DNA of 38,099 nucleotides, taken from the NCBI GenBank assembly GCA_903926205.1, contig CAIYID010000054.1, forward strand, positions 1-38,099, written 5' to 3'. The stretch's first letter is position 1. Each line of letters starts with the position of its first letter. Below the pieces are notes generated by a model. It was not told where the DNA came from, did not search any database, and saw only the letters and a program-made list of their open reading frames with translations. The position numbers and the translations under genes were made by a program. This stretch comes from an uncultured Bdellovibrionales bacterium. GTDB taxonomy: Bacteria > Bdellovibrionota > Bdellovibrionia > Bdellovibrionales > Bdellovibrionaceae. Shown piece by piece: positions 27,406 through 35,517 of the stretch.

Positions 27406-28689
27406 TCAAAATTCTGTTAACAACGACAGACCGTAAAGTGAGCTACTTGTGGTTCCATTGATTCCTGTAGAGCCAACAGTGCCGGTTATTGCTGTTTGAA
27501 AAGCATTCTGGTAGTCAAGCTTGATAACGTACTGGTTTGGAACAATCGAGAATAGAGCCGCTAACTCTAATGCGGTCTGGTTGAAATTATTGATCGTTAC
27601 AGTCGATGATCCTGGCGTAGAGGATGTCGATGAAGAAAAATTTCCTGAATAGACAGCACCTAGAATACTCAGTCGCTCATTTGTTCGCCACTGAATGCTG
27701 CTCGAAAAATTAAACTGATTTCGTGTATTGCTTTGGCTTTGGACATTTGTATCTGGATTGGTTGAGGTGCTTGCCCCATACATTTGAAATCCAATTCCTA
27801 TACTGTATGCCACCTTTGGAAATTTTCTCCCAAAGGCGAAGCCCAATGTGGTTAAGTCCCCGCCTCTGGTTGTATTGCCTGTCGTTTTAGTAGTTGCTGA
27901 GTTGGCAGTGCCGATATTTGGTGAATAGCTCAGAATCAAATCTGTATTAAAAGCGGAGTCGTCTTGTTCTTCCAGTCGATGTTGTATTTGAAGGAACGGA
28001 TTTGTAATACCCATTGAATTGTATGAGAGAGTTTGCCCACTCAGTGAAGAGCCTGCGCCGTAAGCATTTGTACTTATGGAAGTAGGCGCATATCCGAAGC
28101 CCAGGCCTGCCCCGAAGTATTTGGAGAATCCATAGCCGTATAAAGCATTGTAGGTCTCTGTCGATAGGCTTTGATTGTTAAGAGTACTTCCAGAGTTTGT
28201 GATGTTATAGACGTTTGTTGCTAGGCTTTTTGAATACTGTATCAACACCACGGATTTTCCTGCCGGTGGTTGGTACTGAATATCAGTTAGATCACGCTCA
28301 TACTCTTGGAAATAAACCGGAGCTTTCCCAGGTATTGGCCTTTGTGTTGGTTCCGCTGATTGATGATCATTTTCAAATAAGGAAAGCTCAAGACTCTGTC
28401 CTGCCACCAAATCATTGGCTGCTTTACACGTTGAAGTATCTATGGTCGATAAATTTCCATTGGATTTTAAAACCTTTAAGGGACACTGTTTGCCATCTTT
28501 GAATGTCGCGATCAGCTCACTACCAACATTAACAGAGGAGTTAGTTTGCACAATTGCTTGTCCGCGCTCTGGTAAAACCTGTTTGATCAAAATGTTGTTC
28601 TGTTCGTCCGCGCCCGCTGTTGAACCAATCAATCCAATCAAAAGAACTGCCTGAGTAAAACCAATATTTTTTTTCGTAGAAAAAGCCAT
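27406..28689 (-). CDS. Outer-membrane beta-barrel protein carried by the element
   Basis: 427 aa. Sec signal peptide with probable cleavage after STAGA (residue 27). A small periplasmic domain with two cysteines (CPLKV and TSTCK) occupies about 28-105. From about residue 120 on there is a strand-rich, Ser/Thr/Asn/Gly-rich barrel with amphipathic repeats, and the chain ends with phenylalanine (LSLLTEF), the usual BAM recognition signal. Function unknown: it could alter the cell surface, for example as phage exclusion or a pore. ATG chosen because GGGAG lies 8 bp upstream; a TTG five codons earlier is possible. Divergent from the XRE regulator. Confidence 0.75.
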   Translation of the reverse strand: MAFSTKKNIGFTQAVLLIGLIGSTAGADEQNNILIKQVLPERGQAIVQTNSSVNVGSELIATFKDGKQCPLKVLKSNGNLSTIDTSTCKAANDLVAGQSLELSLFENDHQSAEPTQRPIPGKAPVYFQEYERDLTDIQYQPPAGKSVVLIQYSKSLATNVYNITNSGSTLNNQSLSTETYNALYGYGFSKYFGAGLGFGYAPTSISTNAYGAGSSLSGQTLSYNSMGITNPFLQIQHRLEEQDDSAFNTDLILSYSPNIGTANSATTKTTGNTTRGGDLTTLGFAFGRKFPKVAYSIGIGFQMYGASTSTNPDTNVQSQSNTRNQFNFSSSIQWRTNERLSILGAVYSGNFSSSTSSTPGSSTVTINNFNQTALELAALFSIVPNQYVIKLDYQNAFQTAITGTVGSTGINGTTSSSLYGLSLLTEF

Positions 28690-28718
28690 GATGTTTGCTC
28701 CCAAAAAATAGGATCAGG

Positions 28719-28805
28719 ATGAATATTCATAGAACCTATCGGACGATAAAAGTTATTCTTTAGGTTTAAATATGTGCATATTAGATCCTATGAAAATAAT
28801 CATAG
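28719..28805. promoter_or_regulatory. Operator-like inverted repeats between barrel and XRE genes
   Basis: Three inverted repeats lie in the 155-bp divergent intergenic region: ATGAATATTCAT (28719-28730), AATATG-TG-CATATT (28769-28782), and CTATGA-6 nt-TCATAG (28788-28805). TCATAG also follows the first palindrome (28727-28732). The likely ligand is the XRE protein encoded next to it, which would control both directions. Confidence 0.5.
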
Positions 28806-28844
28806 CACTTATAAGGAGGTAAGATATTCAAAGGATTAAGGAAA

Positions 28845-29156
28845 ATGACGAAACTTCAAGTGCAATTTGGAAAGCGAATTAAAATGCTTCGGGAGTCTAA
28901 AGGACTTCGGCAGGATGCCTTTGTTAAGTTCGGAATCAATCCAAGTTATTTGAGTGCGCTTGAGCGCGGACAGAAAAATGCGACTCTTGAAATAGTTGAG
29001 AGAATTGCCGAAGCGATGGGCGTAGATGTTTTCCAACTTTTCTTTTTTGAATCGTCAAGTGAATTGCCTACTAAGGCCGAGGTAAATAGAGTCATTACTT
29101 CGTTGGATAGTAAAAAAATTCGACGTCTTTTGGATCTTTTAAAGATTCTGGAATAA
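28845..29156 (+). CDS. XRE-family helix-turn-helix regulator
   Basis: 103 aa. A Cro/C1-type HTH is at about residues 8-62 (FGKRIKMLRESKGLRQDAFVKFGINPSYLSALERGQKNATLEIVERIAEAMGVDVFQLF). The C-terminal tail of 40 residues ends in a helical KIRRLLDLLKIL segment. It is probably the element's regulator, acting on the palindromes upstream. An AAGGAGG lies 25 bp before ATG, too far for normal use; AAGGA directly before ATG is the nearer SD. Confidence 0.92.
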   Translation: MTKLQVQFGKRIKMLRESKGLRQDAFVKFGINPSYLSALERGQKNATLEIVERIAEAMGVDVFQLFFFESSSELPTKAEVNRVITSLDSKKIRRLLDLLKILE

Positions 29157-29301
29157 TATAACTCTAGCAGCAGGTTGTATCGGTGTTGAATAAAATATTT
29201 GCGTCTATTGGGTTTTGCAAAGGAATTTTGCTGCAAAAATTGGCTTGCTCGACGTGCATTAAAAGTTCTCAATAGCAATCAAATGCTGTAATTGTGAGAT
29301 A

Positions 29302-31068
29302 ATGGATCAACATGACCTTATTCAACTTGCTATTAACGTACACTATAACAAGGGCGCTTATGCTCTTCTGATTGGATCAGGCATTTCTCGTGCTGCAAGT
29401 ATTCCAACGGGTTGGGAAATTACTCAGGAATTACTTAGACAGCTGGCTTTCATTCATGGGGATCAGTTCGAAAATGATTTGGAGAGGTGGTATCTAAATA
29501 AGTTCGGAGTCAATCCAGGATACTCTGAACTTTTGGATCATCTTGGTAAGACGCCAACGGAACGGCACAATTTTCTTCGACCATTTTTCGAGCCTACTGA
29601 ACAAGAAAAAGAAGAAGGAAAAAAACAACCGACAAAGGCTCACCGTGCAATTGCCAACCTTGTCGCTACCGGCATCATTAAAGTGATAATTACTACCAAC
29701 TTTGATCGTCTTCTTGAACGGGCTATTGAGGACGTCGGAATAACTCCGACGGTGATTGCTTCAGCAGATGCAGTTGACGGTGCCACGCCAATCGTTCATT
29801 CATGTTGTACAATAGTAAAGCTGAACGGTGACTACTTAGATATCAGAGCAAAAAACACAATTGATGAACTCAAAGAACTTGATCTAAAAATTTCCGAATT
29901 GATCGACCGAATATTTGACGAATTTGGTTTAATAATTTCTGGATGGTCAGGAGATTGGGATACTGGTCTTAGATCTGCTTTAGAACGGGTAAAGGGGCGA
30001 AGATATACATATTATTGGTTGGCAAAGGAAGCGCCTAGCGTCCGCGCTAAAGCCTTGATTGACTTGCGCGCGGCTAAAGTGCTGAACATCTCGGATGCTG
30101 ATACATTTTTTGTATCTTTAGAAGACAAATTACTTTCCCTTGCGGAACTCAATCGACCACATTATTTGTCTCGGGAATTGGCTATAGCAAGCCTTAAAAG
30201 ATATCTGACCGAGGACAAGTATCGAATTAGGCTTCACGATCTAGTAATGGACGAGGTTAGCCGTATTTGCACCGCCTTCGAAACAGAGCCATTTTCGATG
30301 ACAGGTCCTCGAACTCTTAGCGCGGAAATATTAAAAAGACGTATAGATCAATATGTTATGGAAATAGAAACACTGATTTCAATTGTAGTCACTGGTTGCT
30401 ACTGGGGAAGATCTGACCAGTATGACTTATGGGTGAAGGCAATTGAAAAAATTGCCAATAGTACCCCCGATCTCGGAGGCTTTGTGGTGTTGACCTCACT
30501 AAGAGTGTTACCCGGCGCTATGCTTGTGTACGCGGGCGGAATGAGTGCAGTGGCATCCGGGAGATATGATCTTTTCTTAAGACTGCTACAGAAAGTGAGA
30601 GTAAAGAAATTAGATGATGTGTCAACAGCATTGAAGGCGTTAAATCTATTCGGTATCTTGGATGAAAGGAGCGCAAGGTTGCTGCCCGGAAGAGGGCAGG
30701 AGTGTACACCGCTTACCAATTTTGTATTCGATATTCTAAAGCCCTTTTTTAAGGATATAACGTCTGGCGAAGACGACTACCAAAGGTTGTTTGAACGTTT
30801 CGAATTTCTTTGGTCCATGATATTTGTGGACTCTTCGGAAGATCGGAGGGGCCAAAACAATGACTATGCATGGGCACCACCTGGAAGGTATGCATGGAGT
30901 GGACGTCGGTGGGGCAAGGGTATTTCTAAGGAGATTGAAGAGGAGATTCTTCGTCTAGGAGAAAAGTGGCCTCCCTTACATCAAAATCTCTTTGGTGGGA
31001 ATGTTGATCGGGCCAAAGATTGTCAGAGACTAGTAGAAAACTTCATCCCTTACTTGAATTGGACCTAA
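29302..31068 (+). CDS. SIR2-domain protein, candidate anti-phage NADase
   Basis: 588 aa. The N-terminal SIR2-like domain (about 1-290) has the NAD-binding loop LIGSGISRAASIPTGWE (23-39), TTNFDRLLE with N133 and D135, KLNGDYLD (173-180) and GWSGDWD (214-220). In ThsA-type NADases an Asn and a His are catalytic; here the His of the KLHG-type motif is replaced by N175, which may be normal for this subfamily or indicate altered chemistry. The C-terminal 300 residues are unrecognised and could sense infection. SIR2 proteins of this architecture include defence effectors that deplete NAD (DSR and Thoeris types). The SD is weak, as might suit a toxic protein. Confidence 0.85.
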   Translation: MDQHDLIQLAINVHYNKGAYALLIGSGISRAASIPTGWEITQELLRQLAFIHGDQFENDLERWYLNKFGVNPGYSELLDHLGKTPTERHNFLRPFFEPTEQEKEEGKKQPTKAHRAIANLVATGIIKVIITTNFDRLLERAIEDVGITPTVIASADAVDGATPIVHSCCTIVKLNGDYLDIRAKNTIDELKELDLKISELIDRIFDEFGLIISGWSGDWDTGLRSALERVKGRRYTYYWLAKEAPSVRAKALIDLRAAKVLNISDADTFFVSLEDKLLSLAELNRPHYLSRELAIASLKRYLTEDKYRIRLHDLVMDEVSRICTAFETEPFSMTGPRTLSAEILKRRIDQYVMEIETLISIVVTGCYWGRSDQYDLWVKAIEKIANSTPDLGGFVVLTSLRVLPGAMLVYAGGMSAVASGRYDLFLRLLQKVRVKKLDDVSTALKALNLFGILDERSARLLPGRGQECTPLTNFVFDILKPFFKDITSGEDDYQRLFERFEFLWSMIFVDSSEDRRGQNNDYAWAPPGRYAWSGRRWGKGISKEIEEEILRLGEKWPPLHQNLFGGNVDRAKDCQRLVENFIPYLNWT

Positions 31069-31533
31069 GTTTCGTCCGGTCTCGAATTGGCCAATGGCCA
31101 TAATTGAAAATCGCTTACGCATATGAACTTGCCGCTATTTTTTTTCTTTATTCGTTTCCCGAATTGCTGCCCACGCAAATCTTTACCCAATGGTCCTAAT
31201 TTCATAGTCGCAAAGATCCAGCATAAGGAAACGCCGAATATTCAATTACCCATTGCAACTATTTCCATTAGTCATTTCATAAGACGTTTTCCGTCAAGTA
31301 TTTTCATCGGTCGATTGTTGAGTTCAATTTCAATCTTTTTTTTTCAGTCGAACCTGTAACCAAGTTTGATTCACCAATTTTCTGAGTATTATAAAGCAGA
31401 TATCGAATCTTAAAGCCATGTTGGTATTTGGCGGGTCCCGCTATGAAATTGCTGGGAATAATTTTAGATTCGATAGCAGTAAGTCAGTTTGTAATTGCAT
31501 CTCATTCCGAATCATAGGAATAGTGATTTCAAT
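31069..31533 (+). promoter_or_regulatory. 465-bp non-coding region with promoter and structured leader of the replication block
   Basis: No credible gene. A candidate promoter has TTGATT (31366-31371) and TATAAA (31390-31395) at 18-bp spacing. Directly downstream, TATCGAATCT (31401-31410) and AGATTCGATA (31466-31475) form a perfect 10-bp inverted repeat enclosing an inner GCGGG-T-CCCGC hairpin (31431-31441). A transcript starting here would carry this structure in its leader. Two adjacent TGGCCA palindromes lie at 31088-31100. Confidence 0.5.
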
Positions 31534-32505
31534 ATGAAAAAATCGAAGTATCCGGCGAAAAGACGAATTTCAAGACCTCGAAAAGTTTTTGCCGACATTC
31601 ATCCTAAGTTGGAAACGACTGTAAAAATCATTAAGATCCTTCCAACTTTTGATACTGAGGAAATCCATCCGTGTGAATATGTTGATTCAAATAGCGAAGA
31701 GTTTAAACATAAGATTCATACTGCAACATCTGCTGAGGAATTTTTTAAAATTGCTAAATTTGCAACACCAAGTAAAGTTCCAAAATCTGAATATGTTAAA
31801 CATTCTCTTGAATTCTTGAATGTGAATATTCCTAAACAAATAGACACAATTCTAGCTGGAGAGAGTGTTTCAGCCTTTATTAAAGATCGGATTAAATATT
31901 GGAATTCCAGTATGGAGTTTGTCACGGATGACCTCGTGAATGGAAAGCGGATTCATTACAAAGATTTAGGTGCTCTTCGCAAATCTATTCTGGTGACCGG
32001 AAAGTTTCCCATTAAAATAGAATTAGCCGACAAACTCTTACAGCAATTCTATTGCGAGAATCGTGCGATAGTTCTTTTAACTGATTTGTCTATTAAAGAA
32101 GATCCTAAACTGTTTGAAGACAATATCCTGTTGAAGTCGTCGCTTCAGACAAAGTCTCTTTTTCTTTATGGTGTCCGCTTGGACCCATGTCTATTGCGCA
32201 CGGAGATCGGTCATTGGTTTCTTTCTCACTTTCCTTGCTTCAATTTAAAGGAAGTCCACCAACTAGGATCGGCCATCGAAAGGTCAGGTTTAGAGAAAGT
32301 GACGGAGCGCCAACAAAATATCGCTATGCGACGAATTCTACTTATATTGAAGTCCATTGAGCCTAGTGTGATGAGTTTAAACGACCCTCAATTACATGAA
32401 TTTATAGAGAAACAAGGTTATTGGAAAAACTCAAAACACTCGTTAGTGACACTTACAAGAGCCCGCCAAGCTATCTTTGGAAAGGCTCCCACAAATCCTT
32501 CCTAA
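31534..32505 (+). CDS. Hypothetical protein of the replication block
   Basis: 323 aa, not recognised. The N-terminus is strongly basic (KKSKYPAKRRISRPRKVF), suggesting nucleic-acid binding. The rest is a mixed helical soluble sequence without transmembrane segments or obvious catalytic motifs. It precedes the element's DNA polymerase by 77 bp in the same direction and may act in replication, for example as a primase-like or accessory factor (speculative). Start set at the ATG at 31534; the frame extends to a TTG at 31495. Confidence 0.6.
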   Translation: MKKSKYPAKRRISRPRKVFADIHPKLETTVKIIKILPTFDTEEIHPCEYVDSNSEEFKHKIHTATSAEEFFKIAKFATPSKVPKSEYVKHSLEFLNVNIPKQIDTILAGESVSAFIKDRIKYWNSSMEFVTDDLVNGKRIHYKDLGALRKSILVTGKFPIKIELADKLLQQFYCENRAIVLLTDLSIKEDPKLFEDNILLKSSLQTKSLFLYGVRLDPCLLRTEIGHWFLSHFPCFNLKEVHQLGSAIERSGLEKVTERQQNIAMRRILLILKSIEPSVMSLNDPQLHEFIEKQGYWKNSKHSLVTLTRARQAIFGKAPTNPS

Positions 32506-32582
32506 ACATTTGTAGGAGTTTAATAGTTTTTGATCCTCTATGCTTCGCCCTGGGTTTAATTCAGGTAAAAGTGAGGCGAAAG

Positions 32583-34256
32583 ATGACTATAACGGCAATT
32601 GATTTTGAAACGTGTTCGGTTGGATTCTTTGATAAAGAGCCAAAGAAAAATTGGAAGGGGCATCCTAGGTTGGCTACTCCAATTATTCTGTCTTTCCAAA
32701 ATTCTGACACTTGTGGAGTTGTCGAATTGGAGAAGAGTGAAATTAGGCCACCTGTGACTTCAATGGTAGTATTTCACAATGCGGGCTTCGATCTACCTAT
32801 CGGTGAGAAAGTCGGTTGTTGGAGCGTTCAACATATTAGGCATGATAGTTTTGATTGCACTGCGACGCTGGCGAGACTGTCACACAACTTGAGACCGGCA
32901 GGCCTCAAAAACTTAGCCATTCAAATTCTCAATGAGGAAGTGACTTCGTATGAGGCGACGAAGGAAGAACTTTCGAAATTTTTGGAATATGCAAAGAAGG
33001 ATGCCGAGTTTACCTATCGATTATACCCGATATTGAAATATGAGATCGAGGCAAAGGGTATGCGACGCCTTTACGAAGAAGTAGAAAAGCCATTCATTTT
33101 GATCAATATGGAATGTCAGCAACATGGTCTCCAAATTGAGCGACAGAAAGTCAATGAGCTGGTCCTTCAACTTGACAATGAAATTGAAAAATTAAAAACC
33201 AAATTTCCAAAAAACCTGAATACAGCCTCGTCGACTCAGTTGAAAGTCCTTCTTTACGATGAGTTGGGCCTTCCCGTGCAGTTTCAAAAAGGCAGGCCCT
33301 CAACGTCACGAAAGGTTCTTAAAAAATTGAGCTCCAACGCGATGGTGAATCAACTTCTCGAATTGAAGGAAGTTCGAGCGAAAATATCACAAATTAAGCA
33401 ACTTGAACGATTTACTGACCCAATTACTTCGAGAATACATCCATTTGTGAATCCTTTGGGTGCCGACACTGGGCGAGCGACCTCATCCAATCCCAATTTA
33501 CAGAATATTGACAAGAGTTCAGCGCTTCGGGAAATCTTTATTGCATCTGCGGGCCACAAGCTTCTGGTTTTTGATTTCTCACAGATTGAGCCCAGAGTTT
33601 TGGCTCACTTTCTTCCAGGTTCTTCATTTGCGAACCTTTTTGAAACTGATGATGATTTCTATCTTAAGTTGGCCTCGAAATTTCTAAATCACATCGAAGT
33701 TGAAAAGTCGATTAGGGAAGTAGCCAAGCTTGTGATTCTTGCGACCTTTTACGGCATGGGAAAAAACCTACTTTCCTCAACGCTCAATATCACGCCGCTA
33801 CAAGCCGAAGATATTCTCAATTCATTTGAACTGAGTTTTCCGGAAATAACCACTTTCAAAAATAGAGTTGTCAGTTCAGCGCGAGATAATGGATTTGCGA
33901 CTGGCTTGCTAGGACGTCGGCGCTATATTGAAAATCTCAATAGCAAGGACAAGTTTCTTTGTGCTCGTGCCGAACGACAAGCTTTCAATGCCGTAATTCA
34001 GGGGTCAGCGGCCACGTTATTCAAATATAAATTAATTCAGCTCAGGCATGCGCTGACAAGGGAGGTCCGTTTTCTTCATCACGTGCATGATGAGGTAATT
34101 TTAGAAGCACCTGAGGCTATTGCAGCTGTATCAAGTGACGTCTGTTTGAAAGTTCTAGAGTCACCAGTCGACTGGTTTTCTGTCCCCATCAAGGTTGAAG
34201 GTGGAATCGGAAGCAATTGGAAAGAGGCGAAGAATCAAAAAATGGAAAGAAGGTAA
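32583..34256 (+). CDS. Family A (PolA-like) DNA polymerase with 3'-5' exonuclease
   Basis: 557 aa, phage/plasmid type without a 5'-nuclease. Exonuclease motifs: D7-E9 (AIDFET), N66 and D70 (FHNAGFD), Y136 and D140 (YAKKD), so proofreading is probably active. Polymerase motifs: A at D331 (DFSQIEPR), B at R378-Y390 (with K382), and C at H502-E504 (HVHDE). The position equivalent to E. coli F762 is Leu (L386). Viral PolA with Leu there has been linked to temperate life styles. Start at ATG 32583, where the exonuclease motif begins and GAGG precedes; the open frame upstream overlaps the previous gene. The preceding residues lack similarity. Confidence 0.93.
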   Translation: MTITAIDFETCSVGFFDKEPKKNWKGHPRLATPIILSFQNSDTCGVVELEKSEIRPPVTSMVVFHNAGFDLPIGEKVGCWSVQHIRHDSFDCTATLARLSHNLRPAGLKNLAIQILNEEVTSYEATKEELSKFLEYAKKDAEFTYRLYPILKYEIEAKGMRRLYEEVEKPFILINMECQQHGLQIERQKVNELVLQLDNEIEKLKTKFPKNLNTASSTQLKVLLYDELGLPVQFQKGRPSTSRKVLKKLSSNAMVNQLLELKEVRAKISQIKQLERFTDPITSRIHPFVNPLGADTGRATSSNPNLQNIDKSSALREIFIASAGHKLLVFDFSQIEPRVLAHFLPGSSFANLFETDDDFYLKLASKFLNHIEVEKSIREVAKLVILATFYGMGKNLLSSTLNITPLQAEDILNSFELSFPEITTFKNRVVSSARDNGFATGLLGRRRYIENLNSKDKFLCARAERQAFNAVIQGSAATLFKYKLIQLRHALTREVRFLHHVHDEVILEAPEAIAAVSSDVCLKVLESPVDWFSVPIKVEGGIGSNWKEAKNQKMERR

Positions 34257-34258
34257 CA

Positions 34259-34543
34259 ATGGAGGTTTCGGAAATAAAAGTTTTTCTGGTGAAAGGAAAT
34301 TCGAAATTGAAGGCGAAAGCCCATGTCACTGTTCGAACTGAAAATGGCTGGGAATTGACATTGAAGGGTCTTCGTATTCACGACGATGGAATAAAAGCTC
34401 CGTGGGTTGGTGTCCCAACGGAGCGTTATTCAAAAAATGGTAAGGATGAGTATACGGAGATGCTTTGGATAAATCAGACTGCGCAATCTGATTTATATCC
34501 CAAAGTGCTCTTTGCATACAAAGAAAAAATTAGAACTGCCTAG
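34259..34543 (+). CDS. SpoVG-like protein
   Basis: 94 aa. Pattern MEVSEIKVFLVKGNSKLKAKAHV, LTLKGLRIHDD-GIKAPWVGVPTERY, YTEMLWINQTAQSDLYPKVLFAYKE follows the SpoVG fold (MEVTDVR..., IRVI.G..G.FVAMPS, VL.EYE). SpoVG binds DNA and RNA and modulates gene expression; copies occur in phages and plasmids. It starts 2 bp after the polymerase stop, with SD GAAGG inside the polymerase end. Assignment by pattern only. Confidence 0.6.
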   Translation: MEVSEIKVFLVKGNSKLKAKAHVTVRTENGWELTLKGLRIHDDGIKAPWVGVPTERYSKNGKDEYTEMLWINQTAQSDLYPKVLFAYKEKIRTA

Positions 34544-34552
34544 CTATCGTTT

Positions 34553-34629
34553 CAAAACGTTCGGTTGCTAGGGCTCCATATGGAGCGTTCCAAGGGCGGT
34601 GCGAAGCGCCGCCCTTGGAACAAAACGTT
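34553..34629 (+). other. Putative rolling-circle replication origin
   Basis: In the 146-bp gap before the HUH gene: direct repeats CAAAACGTT (34553-34561 and 34621-34629), a 12-bp palindrome CTCCATATGGAG (34574-34585), and a long hairpin with a 12-bp perfect stem (34588-34599 and 34609-34620) extended by three pairs to a GAA loop. Its tip is GCGAAGC (34601-34607), known as an exceptionally stable DNA mini-hairpin. AACGTT recurs after the rep gene (35501-35506). No T run follows, so it is not an intrinsic terminator. The nick site is not identified. Confidence 0.55.
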
Positions 34630-34689
34630 TCTCGACGGTCTCGAAAGTGGATCGAAGGGATAACTACGCCTAAAATTTTAAGGAAGATT

Positions 34690-35493
34690 ATGAATGAAAA
34701 AAAAGCGTCTAAAAATATCTCTGAAGAAACTCTGAATAATTCCCTTGTTTCTTTTGAGCGTAATTCCAACACGAAGGAAAATCTGAAGTTCGCAAACTGT
34801 CGAACAAAAGGCTATTCGCTGGTCTCGGAACTCGACCCAGACAATCTATTTTCCTATTTCAGAACATTTTGCAAATCCTATACTTGTCCCTACTGTGGCC
34901 CACGCAAGGCTGTTCTTATGAAGCATCTTATCATGGCAGCTATGGAAAAGTTTGGTCTCAAAGTCTTCCTGACATTGACACTAGACCCAAAGAGCTGCTC
35001 AGCCGAGGAGTCAGCCAGATACATCAAAAGGGTCTGGAATAAATTTCGAACCATCCAAAAGCGACATTTCAAAAGGGGGCTAAACTATATTCACGTGCTG
35101 GAATTTCAAAAGAGTGGATACGCCCACTTGCATGTTCTAATCGACTCATATGTGGACTGGGAATGGCTTAAACAGGCTTGGGCAAGTGTCGGTGGAGGTA
35201 CGATTGTTGACGCTAAGAAGGCAGATCTGGGAACGGCAAAATATTTGTCCAAGTACCTTTGTAAAACCTTAACAAGATTTGCTGGCCAGAAGTTTCGACT
35301 CATCTCAACGTCCAGGGGAATCAAGCTTTCTGGCTTATTGGAAAAGAAGTCCGCGAAGTTCAGTTTTCAAAAAATTGAAATGTTGGAGGCCCGCAAGATT
35401 TTAAAAAATCGAATCGAATCGGATATTAAGAATCGGCGGGATGAAGTTATCGGGTTTAAATCAACGAGGCGGCTTCATGTTGAAAATGTATAA
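34690..35493 (+). CDS. rep: HUH-superfamily rolling-circle replication initiator
   Basis: 267 aa. A cysteine cluster near the N-terminus (C37, C61, C66, C69 in CPYCGPRK) suggests a zinc knuckle. HUH motif 1 is FLTLTLD (93-99), motif 2 is HLHVLID with H146 and H148, and motif 3 is AKYLSKYLCK with Y185 and Y189. The YxxxY pair is the phiX174 gpA-type (superfamily I) arrangement for continuous rolling-circle replication. It would nick the origin just upstream. ATG at 34690 has SD AAGGAAG; the frame runs back to a TTG at 34615, inside the hairpin, which is unlikely. Confidence 0.9.
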   Translation: MNEKKASKNISEETLNNSLVSFERNSNTKENLKFANCRTKGYSLVSELDPDNLFSYFRTFCKSYTCPYCGPRKAVLMKHLIMAAMEKFGLKVFLTLTLDPKSCSAEESARYIKRVWNKFRTIQKRHFKRGLNYIHVLEFQKSGYAHLHVLIDSYVDWEWLKQAWASVGGGTIVDAKKADLGTAKYLSKYLCKTLTRFAGQKFRLISTSRGIKLSGLLEKKSAKFSFQKIEMLEARKILKNRIESDIKNRRDEVIGFKSTRRLHVENV

Positions 35494-35495
35494 CG

Positions 35496-35506
35496 AACGT
35501 AACGTT
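35496..35506. repeat. AACGT inverted repeat after rep
   Basis: AACGT-A-ACGTT, an 11-nt perfect inverted repeat 2 bp after the rep stop and containing the AACGTT word found twice in the putative origin. It may be an extra initiator-binding site. Confidence 0.4.
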
Positions 35507-35517
35507 AGGGGGATCTT

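Noticed and set aside
31123-31359. 78-codon open frame with a Phe-rich start in the region after the SIR2 gene
   Set aside because: No SD, odd composition (many Phe and Ile from T-rich DNA), no recognisable domain; the region looks non-coding.
34588-34620. Long hairpin before rep as an intrinsic terminator
   Set aside because: No T run follows on the plus strand and only TTTTG on the minus strand; position before an HUH initiator fits an origin better.
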